Of a DNA stretch of 64,000 nucleotides, positions 1-12,100 are shown in pieces. The position numbers and the translations under genes were made by a program. How positions within the stretch are numbered: the first letter of the stretch is position 1; the number at the start of each line of letters is the position of its first letter. Origin of the DNA: Phoebastria nigripes (lineage: Eukaryota; Chordata; Aves; Procellariiformes; Diomedeidae). The stretch covers positions 1,014,843 through 1,078,842 of the forward strand of contig JAYKAV010000411.1 of the NCBI GenBank assembly GCA_035582835.1. Direction: 5' to 3'. The notes under the pieces were generated by a model. It saw only the letters and a list, made by a program, of their open reading frames with translations. It did no database searches and had not been told where the DNA came from.

Positions 1-1150
1 CATAAAAGCCTACACAGTAACTCTTACTTTTGTCTGAGGTTTGGCAGCACCTTTCCAATACAAATAATAATACACTCAGTACCTTTTTCATTTCCATCTA
101 TTACAAAGAATTATTATGTTACTTCAAAAACCTGCTCACAAACCACAGAAAAATGTTTCTGCCTTATCATTGGCCATAAATAACGGGGGGGGGGGGAAAG
201 ACAACCTATGAAAAAACTAAGAAAATCTAGAGAAAGGAAAAAGATAATATTCTTCTCATTATGACCTCTTAAACTGTACATTTTTTTAAAACCTTGCTAG
301 AAAAGCACAAACCTTTCACCTGGAAAGAACATGGGATTCTCCTTTCCTCTCTTACACATACATATGCACTGACACAGAGAAATAGGTGAAACCCTAACTC
401 TAGGTGTAGCTAATACAGGTGTAGAAGTTTATTTGAATGTAACTACTATCTACATCTCCATAATAGCAAAAATTAAAAAGCAAGACCTCCTTAAATTAAT
501 ACAATGTATGAAAATTCATGGATTAACATGTCTATAATGTTTTACAGCTCTATCTGGTTTAGAACACTAGAGCTATAATACCTCACTCTTACAATACCAG
601 AATCCCAAAGGAAGTTTCATGGTAAGATAATAGCATTGTACGTATAATAAAATAGATAACATCCAATCATACTTGCTTGTGTTACTTAATATCTCTTAAA
701 TGATTGATTACTTTATAATAAAAGGTATACCTGCTTCTCAGTAGCTGTGTATGTTTACCCTCACAAAACTAATTTTTTTTTGAGAACTGACTGTGCTGTG
801 TGTTGGTGCCTTGAACAAAACAAGCAGAAGGGATGTTCTGCATTGCTGTAGAACAGGGGAGGATCAATTCATTTAGGCAACTGAATTACTCTTCCACAAA
901 GGAGAAAATGCACTCTCTTTTTGAGAAGAAAAGCAGTTCTAAGAGTTCTACTAAAAACTTGCAAAATATCACTTCTAAAAATGTGTGACATAAAAGGCAT
1001 ATTGGAAATGTGACGGTAGAGAGACGAGACAATTGGTCTCATTAACACCAGAGTACAAGCTATACAGGAATAATAAAGCAGGCTATGCCACTATTGGACA
1101 AACTGTAAAAGGAAAGCAAAAACTTTTTATCAGAAGCTTTGCCAAGAGAT
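1..1150. other. AT-rich DNA, no gene seen
   Basis: No open frame, splice-flanked segment or recognisable repeat stands out. The only notable local feature is a run of 12 G at 185-196. The ancient CR1 fossil to the right may begin somewhere inside the last 100 bases. Confidence 0.6.
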
Positions 1151-2190
1151 TGCAACACCAACAGACAACCAGTATAGAAAGCCATTAGTAAAGGGAAATA
1201 AGACCATATGGAAAACCTATATGAAGTAGCTGCAGAATACATGGGCAAACACCAACAGCAGCCAGCCCCAAGGATCAAATGGTATTCACTCAGGAATGCT
1301 AAAGGAATTCAAGGATGAAACAGCAGAACTGTGGTGTGTAACCTTTCACTTAAATCTGTCTTTATATGTGAGGACTGGTAATGCGGACATGTGCCTAAAT
1401 ATGACATTAGGAAAGAACCCATGCTCTTCTACAAAGAGAAGTCCTGCCTCACAAACCTCTATTGGAGACAAGAAGCCTGGAAATAAGAGAGATTCAGTTG
1501 ATATAGTCCAGCTGCATTTCCAAAAGATATTTGATAATATTTCTGAAATAAGAGCTACAGTTCTCATGTAGATTAAAAGACAAAAAGTATTATAAGATAA
1601 AAATACAAAATGAAGTAAATTGTCAGTTTCCAGAGTGATGGGAAGTCACCAATATAATACTTCAAGAGTTTGCCCTAGGACACTGGAAAAGTTGAAAATG
1701 CAGGTGAAGCTAGGTTACTCACAGTAATGAATACAACGTCCAACAGAAAAACAGTAGAATGACTAGAGGGGACTGATGAAACTGAGACATTTAATGGACA
1801 TTAAAATGAAAGTAAAAAATACAATGCAGACAAATGTAAAGCAACCCACAAAGCAAGAACAGTCCTAAATTCACAAATAAACAATTGGCACAGAGCTGGC
1901 CATTGCAAGATCATGAGGTTAAAATAGCTAGTTCTGTGAAAGACTCAGTACAACACTAAGTAGCAGGCAAAAAAGCAAACAGAAAAGAAAGAATTATTGG
2001 GAAAAGAGAAAATACAGAGTATCATTATGTCACTGTATAAACCCATAATGAGCTCAAATCTTGATAACTACATGCAATTCTGAGCAACCCTTTCAAAAAA
2101 GTATATAGTAGAATCAGAAAAACATACAAGGGCAACAAGAATGACCAAAGGTCTTGATATGAGAAACAAATAAGTAGACTAAGTCAGTTA
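1150..2190 (+). repeat. Ancient CR1/L3-type LINE fossil
   Basis: Heavily mutated remains of the ORF2 reverse-transcriptase region of a non-LTR retrotransposon. Around 1270-1350 the DNA follows the CR1 segment encoding 'predict that ... lkel' upstream of the RT core, and 1440-1600 follows the stretch around the first RT blocks. The clearest part is about 2010-2165: read in one frame it gives LYKPIMSSNLDNYMQF, a stop at 2081-2083, then ATLSKKYIVES and RATRMTKGLD. This parallels the CR1 C-terminal block [17 protein letters not shown] ... VQRRATKMIRG seen in the younger copies in this window, with the conserved Trp turned into TGA. Many indels and stops show long decay. The family may be an old CR1 subfamily or L3; the left edge is uncertain and the right edge fades after about 2165. 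Confidence 0.7.
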
Positions 2191-3370
2191 TTGCGACGTC
2201 CACACAATTATATTCTAGAATAGTGTTGCTACAACTAAAATAGTGTTACTGTGTTGCTGTAAATATCTTACACTGTTAGAAACAGTCTAGTCAGAAGAAC
2301 GGGTTTAGAGTATCAAAATACCCTGCTCTATTAGATAGGAAGATGAGAAAAATTGTAGACTCATGAAAAATACATGAAGTTTTGATATCATAAATAGAAA
2401 ATCCAAACTGGGTCCTAGTACTTAAATATTTTTGTTTAAGGAAATTTAGATATTTGTGATGTGGATGATAGATAATTTATCAATTACCAAAATATGATTG
2501 ATCAAAAAATTATTTTTTATTTTCTCCTTGCAGTACCACAAAGGCATTTCAAAAATTAACCAGTGCCTACACCAGGTGTTTTACACACACATGACAAAAA
2601 GACAGGTCATACCCAAGGAGCTAAATTCACAGTATGCTAACTATTAAAGAAGCCCAAAGAGCCAACCTATATCAATAGCCACATCACAGACTTTATCATG
2701 TTATTATTAATATAAGACATGAGAACCTACTTCTGGATAAAAATAAAAGACTTAAAACCAGATTTGGTCTATCCAACTTCTTTTAATTTTGTTTAAAAAA
2801 AAAAATAAATCAAAAAGATTCTCTATTAAGGAAGCTCAGTAACTGTTTTTGGATCACTCAGCCTGTAATTCAGACAGATAATTTTAAATATTCTAGAATG
2901 AATACTGGCAAAACATGGAAGTCTCCAGGTCACATCCTTTTTTAATGGATGTAGTATTCTATCTAATTTACTGCCTCTAAGCTGTTTTTAACAAGGACCC
3001 AAGAGCAGGAATGGCAGTGGCAGTGATAGTCTGCAGATTGTATTTGTGGTACAGTTAGACATAAGGATAAAACAAAACAAAATCGCATATCTGAACAGCT
3101 TATACATTGCATTGAGGCCAAGATCAAAATGATACCCACAAGTCATTTGCTTGCTAACTGATTTGCACTCTTCCTAGCAAAAGAAAGGATGCTAATACAT
3201 TTGTGACAGCAGTCACAAAATGTTTTTATTGCTCTTTCAGCTATATATATCTCTAGCTGCAATCCTTAGATTTTGATAATCTTGCACTGTAACTAAACAT
3301 CTGTTTGCCCAATAAACTTCTGGTCACAGCCAGATAGCATAGTGTGTGGTGAACTGGGATATAGGAAAAG

Positions 3371-3380
3371 GAAGAAGAAG

Positions 3381-3412
<32 letters not shown>
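3371..3412. repeat. (GAA)n to poly(A) simple repeat
   Basis: Three to four GAA units at 3371-3380 are followed by 32 consecutive A at 3381-3412. It encodes only artefactual poly-Lys or poly-Phe frames. An AATAAA lies about 70 bases upstream (near 3310), too far for a typical retrocopy tail, so I treat it as a simple repeat. Confidence 0.9.
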
Positions 3413-3414
<2 letters not shown>

Positions 3415-3978
3415 CCAAAATCTACAAGTAAGAAGAAAAAATGTCCATACCTGTGTCCTAAGCCTAATATCAAAAAACCTCACCTAATTACACATCCAGG
3501 ATTTCAAAGAAACAGAGAACACCACCACATGTAAGTGACTGAAAGTTTATGTTTTATGACCTATTCTTGTTGTGCACAACACCTCTTGCTCACACTACTG
3601 ACATCCAGGAGTGAGCCCTAAGGGAGTTGTTCTAAGTGAGGGTTTCTGTATGTCTCATTGAATAGGAATACAAACTGACAGAAAAATAACTCAAAATTGC
3701 TATAAAATGACTGGTACCTCCAAATGCACAAGCAAATGACATGCATTTTAATGTAACACATTTCTTCTCATTTTGTGGTAAGTTAAAACATACTTAAGGT
3801 TTGTATAAAATGTATGAAAAAATACTACTTGTGTTAAGAATGAAATGAAATGATAAAGTTTAAAATCCTTGATCTTTATTAATCAAATGCTGCTAGTCCT
3901 AAACCATGTCATTCGGCTTGTTAAAAAATTTTTGATGGAAGCAATTTATTTTTTTTATTGAAGTAATGGATGAAAATA

Positions 3979-4166
3979 TTAAAATTCTTTGTTTAGGACT
4001 TGTGTCTTCTTGGCACAGAATTGCACTGGAAAGCTGTCACAATGGGATTTGACTACTCCACATAATCCTTCACGTGGAATGCGATTTTCTACATGGTAGC
4101 TGATACGCAGAGAGCTAGACCCAGAGCCCATCCACCACATGACTTCATCAGTAGCTACACATTCTT
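3979..4166 (-). CDS. Weak candidate 3' terminal exon, unknown protein
   Basis: On the minus strand about 60 codons are open from near 4166 to a TAA at 3979-3981. The predicted peptide looks protein-like (it contains VMWWMGSGSSSLRISYHV and ends KTQVLNKEF). A T-rich tract followed by GCAAAG would be the splice acceptor at about 4167-4190, and AATAAA on the minus strand at 3945-3950 lies about 30 bases past the stop. I do not recognise the protein. An open stretch of this size is not rare by chance, so this is a lead and not a gene call. Confidence 0.18.
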
Positions 4167-4689
4167 TGCAAGGTAAAAAAACACTGCACAGCTCCAAGGC
4201 ACAGGAACTATTCTACTCTCCAGTGCACGGGGTGGGGTGGAAAAGTAGAGCAGTCCTTCTCCAGGAAAACCTGCCATCTGCAATTGTGGGCAATCATTTG
4301 AAAACTAGCAAGATTCCACTCTTTGCTTCTACAGTTCCACCCATCTTCTCTGAGGTGTTACAAAAATTACTGTTACTTAGTCTAAAAAATCAAGTACGAC
4401 CTCTATTTTAATATAAATTGATTTTTCCTATACAGTCAAGCACAGCCAGCCACCCAGATGACTGGTGAGTAGTCAACACCACAGCACTGTAAATGGAGAA
4501 CATACAGGGCTAGCAGCACAGGAGTGTGAGAAGAAAGCCAGCTACCTGAGACTTGGCAAGCATGTACCTCATCTGCAGACTAATGCATCCCACTGACTAC
4601 AAGCCAAAAAGTTTTGATGTAGCAATGGTCTTCTAAGCGTATAACAGAAAAGCACATAGATCATGTCATACAGGAATATCAGTGAATGA

Positions 4690-5778
4690 TCATAGAATCA
4701 TAGAATCATTAAGGTTGGAAAAGACCTCTAAGATCATCGAGTCCAACCATCAACCCAACACCACCATGCCCCACTAAACCATGTCCCTAAGCGTCTCATC
4801 TACACGTCTTTTAAATACTTCCAGGGATGGTGACTCAACCACTTCCCTGGGAAGCCTGTTCCAATGCTTAACCACTCTTTCAGTAAAGAAATTTTTCCTA
4901 ATGTCCAGTTTAAACCTCCCCTGGCACAACTTGAGGCCATTTCCTCTCGTCCTATCGCTAGTTACTTGGGAGAAGAGACCAACACCCACCTCGCTGCAAC
5001 CTCCTTTCAGGTAGTTGTAGAGGGCAATAAGGTCTCCCCTCAGCCTCCTCTTCTCCAGACTAAACAGTCCCAGTTCCCTCAGCCGCTCCTCATAAGACTT
5101 GTTCTCCAGACCCTTCACCAGCTTCGTTGCACTCCTCTGGACACACTCCAGCACCTCAATGTCCTTCTTGTAGTGAGGGGCCCAAAACTGAACACAGTAT
5201 TCGAGGTGCGGCCTCACCAGTGCCGAGTACAGGGGCACGATCACTTCCTTACTCCTGCTGGCCACACTATTTCTGATACAGGCCAGGATGCTGTTGGCCA
5301 TCTTGGCCACCTGGGCACGCTGCCGGCTCATATTCAGCTGGCTGTCAGCCAGCACCCCCAGGTCCTTTTCCGCCAGGCAGCTTTCCAGCCACTCTTCCCC
5401 AAGCCTGTAGTGTTGCATGGGGTTGTTGTGGCCGAAGTGCAGGACTCGGCACTTGGCCTTGTTGAACCTCATACAGTTGGCCTCAGCCCATCGATCCAGC
5501 CTGTCCAGGTCCCTCTGCAGAGCCTTCCTACCCTCGAGCAGATCGACACTCCCTCCCAGCTTGGTGTCGNCTGCAAACTNACTGAGGGAGCACTCAATCC
5601 CCTCATCCAGATCGTTGATAAAGATATTGAACAAGACTGGCCCCAAAACCGAGCCCTGGGTGACACCGCTCATGACTGGCCGCCAACTGGATTTCGCTCC
5701 ATTCACCACAACTCTCTGGGCCCGGCCGTCCAGCCAGTTTTTTACCCAGCAAAGAGTATACCCAGATGGCACAGACAT
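4690..5778 (-). mobile_element. CR1 LINE, 5'-truncated, minus strand
   Basis: A chicken-repeat-1 non-LTR retrotransposon copy. Its 3' end is at about 4690, where the plus strand shows two tandem copies of the reverse complement of the CR1 tail repeat (TCATAGAA type, 4691-4709), followed by the typical 3' UTR block that reads on the minus strand as 'ggttgga ... tccaacc'. The body runs to about 5760-5780 and stops just before the RT core block WVKNWLDG, so the 5' UTR, ORF1, endonuclease and most of the RT fingers are missing, as is usual for CR1 copies truncated during reverse transcription. No target-site duplication is visible, as expected for CR1. Two Ns (5570, 5580) fall inside it. The coding frame is otherwise unbroken, so it is the youngest CR1 in the window. 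Confidence 0.95.
4774..5778 (-). pseudogene. CR1 ORF2 reverse transcriptase, C-terminal part
   Basis: Remnant of the CR1 ORF2 polyprotein, which in a full element carries an endonuclease and a reverse transcriptase that copies element RNA at a nicked target. The 334-codon frame begins at a chance ATG near the truncation point; authentic CR1 homology starts around residue 11 ([17 protein letters not shown]). Residues 37-52 hold the RT block with [10 protein letters not shown], although the usual Pro before Gln is Thr. Residues 68-74 are the catalytic FADDTKL block, in which the first Asp codon contains an N (5570). The C-terminal CR1 blocks [13 protein letters not shown] and [18 protein letters not shown] follow, and the frame ends DETLRDMV before a TAG. 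No internal stop or frameshift is present. Without endonuclease and the N-terminal RT it cannot act alone. Confidence 0.93.
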
Positions 5779-5789
5779 GAAACCTAGTT

Positions 5790-8329
5790 ATTTCCTTCTC
5801 TCGTGTTTTCTCAAATAGAACTGACTGCCTCATGTTAGAGGCTCACTGAGTCTGGTTAAATCAATTTATTCCTGTTAGCCCCTGTTTTGAGTTTCTGAAA
5901 ACACTTCCAACTCACTTGTGTGGGGCAACTGATCCAGAGAAAGTAGAAGCAGAGGCAGAGAAAGATAATAATCTTCTAGAATAAAGGAAAGACTCTAAAC
6001 ACAAGGCAGGAAGCAGCTTAGGTTGACCCAGTGTAAATAACATTTATTTTGTAAGAGTAGCGATCAAGAGAGACGATCTTTCAGCAGTGAGTGTATGGTT
6101 TGTGCCTGAGGGGAGCGAGTGTTTCATTTGATTCCAGGCTTGTGACCAGTCCTGTCAACAGAACTTCTGCCTTCTTCAATTTCATGATTTAATTCCCTCC
6201 CAAATTTAACCCCAGAGAATTCTGTCACAATGAAATTCACTTCTTAGTGGAATAACTGGACTGTTACAGACAGGCATCTTCAGCTGTAACTAAGTTTTCC
6301 ACCAATCACCACTGCTTTCCATCTCATTATTTGCCAAACAACCAGGAAAAGGATGCCATATAGGCTCTGGAAACACATTTACAGTTATTAAATCATTCAC
6401 AGTTATTGCATTCAGAAACAAAAATGCTATTTACTGAATCACCAGCAACACAACTACAGCACCCACTGGAACATTTCTGGACCATCATACAACATATGCC
6501 AGCCTCTTCTAAGTCCCTCCTAAGGAAGAGATTCTTGGTAACTGTAAATAGCATAAGTACTTCTACTGTATTCTATATACACGAATTTTCACCATCTATA
6601 TTTGCACCACAAGTCATTTACACACAGCTCCTTTGAAAGCCTAAACCACAATCTGTTTTGCAATGTCTTTCGAAAACTTATATGTGTCAGATGCCGAAAA
6701 TTTATCAATGCGTTATACCTCTGTACACAGCTAAGTAGAACTCAAGATGTGGCTTGTGTTAGTCAATAATACAGGAGTATATATGACCTTTATTGTAGGC
6801 ACAGAATGGTTAAACTAACAATAAAATAATATAGGATTAGGAAAATTCGTATCATGTGAACTACAGTAGGCAAAATGGAATGAAAAATTAATGAGAAAGG
6901 CTATGAAAAGTTCTGTTAGAAAAGCCTTGCACATGCACAAGCTGATCAGTAGCAAAAAGGTGAAATACAGACAAAAGGTGATCAGATTGCAACCTGGAAA
7001 TGAAAAAGAAGATATAGAAGACAGAAAACACCCTTTCCTTCAGAGCCACCAGATGATTCATTGGCTGTTTAACAACAAAGGAATTAACTCCACTGCAGGC
7101 TGAACGAACCCACAACTTCCAGAACATTTCTACACCAATTTAAACTTTACAGACCCCATGATCAACCTATAATCAGCAACCTTCAATTCATTACATATGG
7201 GAATTCTGGAAACCAACACATCTACATCTTGAAAACTTGGCATTCTTCAAAATAAAGCAAAAGATCTATGACATATCCCCAAGAGATCACTAAATTTGCT
7301 CAGAGAATTGAATCCAGCTAACCTAAAGAGAACTTATACCCAAAAGGGATGCTTCTTTGAGAGCAGACCACCTCTTTGATCAAGCCACCAAGTGTCATCT
7401 TCTTTCTTACCACAAAAAGAAAATCTCACTGAACTTACACTCTTCCTTGTCTGTGTGATACCTATTGAAACCTATTTGAAAAATCATTTAAAAATAAGAA
7501 CTTAAGCTGGAGGAAGAAGACATCTTCCAAATTTTCCCAGTATTAACTGCAAAACTTTACACAGAGTGATAAATTTTCCCTACAACAGAATCATCAGAAG
7601 TCACGTATTCTTCACTGTACTTCTTGGAATGCACTAAATTCCAATAACTACTGATTGAAACATGTAAAATATGTCAAAGAAATTACAGCATATCAGAGTA
7701 AACTCACACTGACAACGGATAAAACCCATTTACCGACAGGAAAACATTTTTCACCAAGAAAAAAATAAATCTCTCCTCTCAGTCTTGATTATCGAGGAAT
7801 TCCTATACATTGTCTTGGAAGAATAGGCTAAGATCTAAAATTCATAACTTTCCTGGATAAAAGAAATAAGGAATTTGGTAAAGATGTTGATTTTATAGTA
7901 TATTGCAGTTTTCCTTATGTCTGACTTCTTTCAAATCCGTCAGCATTTCAGAGGCATAATTACCAGTCTATCTCTGTATCCCAAAGGTCTAATGACCCTA
8001 TCACCTTGTTAGATTCTCCCTCCCATTTTTACTTTTTTCTTTCAGATTGCCTCACTGATTTACACAATTACGTTAAATTCAGAGTAACCATTTACTCTAA
8101 TTTGTATCTGCTTGAATTTTGCTGCTGCTTCTTTTTCAGAAGAAGGCTTGTCTTCCTAAAAGCTTGTCCATTTTCTCCAAATGCATCAGTTGGTCTAATG
8201 AAAGTTATTAACTTATACCAACAACCTTTTGGTAAGCATGTTAGGAGGATTATATTGTGACATAGTAATAGATTTCATAACAATGTTATACAAATACACC
8301 TGCCTGCCTCCCTCCCAACTGATTAAAAC
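5790..8329. other. AT-rich DNA, no gene seen
   Basis: Unique-looking sequence between two CR1 copies. Short open stretches exist on both strands, none with convincing splice sites or recognisable protein content. Confidence 0.55.
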
Positions 8330-9130
8330 AGGGCTGCCACTCAAGGGACCTAGACAAGCTGGAAGAATGGGTCAGCAGGAACCTCATGACATTCAGTGAG
8401 GACAAGTGCCAAGTCCAGCACCTGGGAAGCAAGAGCCCCCTGCAACAATACAGGCAGGGGACTGAGAAGCTGGCAAGCAGTTCTGCTGGAAAGGACCGAA
8501 AGGGTATGGGTGAACAGCAAGCTGGACGTGAGCCAGCAGTGTGCCATTGCAGCAAAGGAGGGCAACTGCATCCTGGCCTGTATGACCAGAAACATAAGAC
8601 AGTAGATTGAGGGAAGTGATTGTCCACTTTTTCTTGGCACTTGTTAGACTACGTCTGGCATACTGCATCCAGTGTCAGGCAATCCCAGAAAGACACCAAG
8701 GAACAGGAGCGAGTTCAGTGGAGAGCCACAAAGCTGGTCAGGCAGCTGGAGCACAAACCCTGTGAGGAGAGGCTGAGGGAATGGGGGTTGTTCAGCCTGG
8801 AGAAGACAAGGGCAAAAGGCCATCCAGTACCTACAAGGTCATTATCAAGAAGATGGAGCCAGGCTATTTACAGCAGTGCATGGCAGGAAGACAAGAGGCA
8901 ATGGACAAATTGAAACAAGAACAGCTTCAAATGGAAGGAAAGAAAAAGCTTTTTCACCATGAGGACAGTCAAGCACTGGACCAAGTTGCCCTGAGAAGCT
9001 GTGTAGTCTTCATCCTTGGAGGTTTTCAAGACCAGACAGGATAAAGCTGAGTGTAACCTGGTCTGACCTCCATAGTCAGACCCTGCTTTGAGAAAGTGGT
9101 TGGGCTACCTTTATCTCCTGTCTGATAGAA
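8330..9130 (+). mobile_element. Older CR1 LINE fragment, plus strand
   Basis: A decayed, 5'-truncated CR1 copy. It starts near the RT segment reading 'rdldkleeW', and about 8385-8560 corresponds to the FNxxKCxVLHLG ... QYRLG block of younger copies. Around 8700-8810 the peptide [20 protein letters not shown] matches the C-terminal CR1 block, and 8980-9110 corresponds to the end of ORF2 and the 3' UTR ('...gagaagtggttgggcta'). The tail near 9125-9135 (tgatagaat) is a degenerate form of the ATTCTATG repeat. The reading frame shifts several times and contains stops, and a stretch near 8590-8690 is scrambled. Divergence is intermediate between the copies at 4.7 kb and 1.2 kb. Subfamily cannot be told by eye. 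Confidence 0.88.
8386..8996 (+). pseudogene. Broken CR1 ORF2 remnant
   Basis: Translation of the CR1 copy recovers family blocks in at least three different frames: the KCQVQHLGSKSP part, the middle part with the 'ALAAxxGNxILAC' similarity, and [11 protein letters not shown] near 8770-8810. Multiple indels mean no continuous protein. It is a dead fragment of the non-LTR reverse transcriptase C-terminus and needs no further function. Confidence 0.8.
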
Positions 9131-12100
9131 TATAAGTATATAAAACAGTTATTAACTGTTTCTTGTCTTTTGGGTACGCAACTTGAAAGCCCTGATCTCT
9201 AGATTTGCAACACTGAATACAATGTCACACGTCTGAGCTTAAACTGGTGTTAAAGAGAGCACAGGGTGCTGGATGATCAGAAAAAACGTGTTAGAAATAA
9301 GACAGCCAATATTACAAGGAACTTTGGATTTTAGTCTCTCTCTGCCTAAGTTTCAAAACTTTTAAAAAAAAAAAAGCACCACTTCATCTACAAAAATACT
9401 GTGAAATAAATGAATGTAACTTTAGAAAGTACTCAGGAGACTGAGTGTCTGTATAAAGCCCATTTGAAATTAACAATTCTATGTATAGAGGAGAGTCTGA
9501 ATAACTATCAATGAACAAAGCATGAGTCCATGCTCCAGAAATTAGTGTTTTATCAAGTGTTTTACTTCGTAAGTAAACAAAATGTCAAAACAAAGCAACA
9601 ATAATGCTTCATGATTTAAGAAAAGCTAAAAAGTGAATGCCATAAAACTAAACCAATACAAGCTATCACAACATCCCAAGCTGCAAAAAATGTTCACACC
9701 ACAGTATTTCATTTGGTACAGGCAAAGCAAACAAAAACTCTGAGCATTTCCTTTCTGCTTAAAATGCAAGAGTAAGCTACCACTATACTTTTAAAATACT
9801 ATTGAGGATAGAAAATTAGAGATGAAAAAACTACAAATATTATGCTTGATCCTCAAATATAGTACACAATAATTTCCTTGGAGTACAAGTTTAACAAGCT
9901 ATTTTGGTTTTGCATTTTTTACAAGGCAGTTCTGAAAAAGATTAGAGTACAGAGTGAATAGTTGAAGGGTTATTAACCCCAGAGAGAATTTACTCTAAAT
10001 ACCCTTTAACAGTATGTAGATCACTATTCCAGTTCAGGCAGAGATCACAAGTACACTCTTGTGTACATGGCTTTTGAGGGATAAGAGTATTCAATAAGCA
10101 AGCCACTTCACCTCAGGCTGGAGGGAAGGAAAGCAGACAGTCACTTTTCCAAACCAATTTACATCCTAAAATAGGCAATATAACAGTTCTGAAACCACTA
10201 TTGCTGGCACTCGGAGATTTAATACAGACTAAAAGTTAAGATGTCCTAGTGTATATCTTCCAGTTTTTGGAAATGTTATGTAATGTCTCAAGCTAGAGCA
10301 CCATCTTTAATTGCAGTATCAACGTTCATTACAAAAGCAGAGGCCCCTCTACACCTTGCTGTGTTTTAAATTATAAAAACATATAGTGAAGGGCAGTCCC
10401 TACAACAGAGTTTAGAGTTTAATTTGAAAAATGAGAGGGGAGAGAGAAAGGAATACAACTCTCAAAGAGATTAGAAAATGGAGCACAACAAAAAGAGTAA
10501 AGTGGTCATATAAACCCAGTCTAACACAAATGGGAGTCCTACTACTAACCTCATTGGCCTCTGGATCTGCCTCCAAGTGACTCAAAGTTACAAAATCACG
10601 CAATAGCAGAGCCAAGAAATAAACTCCAGTCTTCAGAGTCTCAAGCCAATGCTTCACTTATAAGACCTATCATCCCTGTTAATTTCCCTGCTGGAAAATG
10701 TTTGGAGTCAGGGGAAAGCAACCTACAGACACTCAGTCATTGCCAGGCCCAAGGACTCTGCCTAGAGAAGAGCAAATATTGGTAAAGCATCCCTTTTAGG
10801 TTTGTGTATTACGAGGCAAATCAATTGGAGAGATTTCAGACTTGGAGCCCTTCCTCAGAAGACAACTACATGAGACAAAGCAGTAAATATTCTTAATTTT
10901 GCAAACAGTAATTTTACTTCTGTCAAGTCACACAGCAGTTATTTTTCCCGAGTTTGTTTATGTCAACTTTATATACAACTACTAGCCCTGGAGTCACTTG
11001 ATCTCCCATGCCATATTGTTGAATTTAATACTTACTTACGGAGTTCTGATGGTTCATATCTAATATATAGACTTCATTAATTTTAAAAATAATGTCTACT
11101 TCAGGGTAACAACTAACCCAGATCAACCCAAATCAATACAGTTTTAATATTTTAATATTGATAATGCTGTATCTGACTCTCAGATAACACTGTTCATATC
11201 TAACGCCCATTTAAAACTAATACTTCTGCTTTCAATGACAAAATGGAATTACTAACTTCTCCAATTGTTGCCAGTTGTTCTAGTTACAAAAGACAGGTTT
11301 CTAAACAGGAAATTATTGCCATGGTCTAATAAAAAAAAGGAGAAATATTTAGTGGAAATCAAGTTCAGAAGATGACTCATTATAGCATGTGGACTGGTAT
11401 AATCATTGAGGAACCACCAACTGAAAGAGAAGGGAGATATATTTGACCTTAATCTACTGCACACCACCCTTCATCTGTCAGAATTTTTCCATTATCTAGT
11501 ATGGACACAAGAAAGAAAAGACATGCATGTGAAAAATAAAGTTTGTTAGAGCAATAAAATATAATAAATTAATAAACAAATATGTTGTGCAATATTTTAC
11601 TGGTCAAAGCTTTACTGAAGTTAAGACAATTATGTTTGTTCTCAGTGGCAACGAGCAGGTTCTACATTCATTTATGTTCTCCTGGTCTTCAAAGTTAACT
11701 GATTATAACCTTAATTACCAAAACAAAACAAAAAAAAGCGCCATACAATACATTTTCCCTGGGAACGTATTAATGGGGCCTTAGCTTTTACTTAACACTA
11801 GTTACTATAGCATGTGCTCATACCTCCTGTGATATGGTCGCAGCCCTCTCATTGCACACTCTTCCTAAAGAGCACGTGATTGGTGACTGTATCCACTGCT
11901 AAACCCACCTCTGTTCAGGAAAATTAGAAGGTAGCAAAGAAAATCAACAGTATCACCATTAAAGATACATATATGATAAACATGATAAAGTTGTATCATG
12001 GCAGATTTTAAGAGAAAAGCACATCTCCTCAGTCTAGTAGAAGTCTTTAGGTAGTTTAGCAAGAATGTGTAAAAGAAAAATGATAGCCCTATCTAGACTT

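Larger units (their letters stand above)
2191..4690. other. AT-rich DNA, no confident gene
   Basis: Unique-looking sequence with a purine-rich to poly(A) tract at 3371-3412 and a weak candidate terminal exon on the minus strand near 3979-4166 (listed separately). Nothing else in it could be assigned. Confidence 0.5.

Noticed and set aside
3253..3534. Poly-Lys and poly-Phe open frames around the A32 tract
   Set aside because: They exist only because a homopolymer contains no stop codon.
4864..5787. 307-codon open frame on the plus strand across the CR1 copy
   Set aside because: It is the antisense of the CR1 reverse-transcriptase frame; openness follows from the codon composition of the sense strand and the peptide has no family features.
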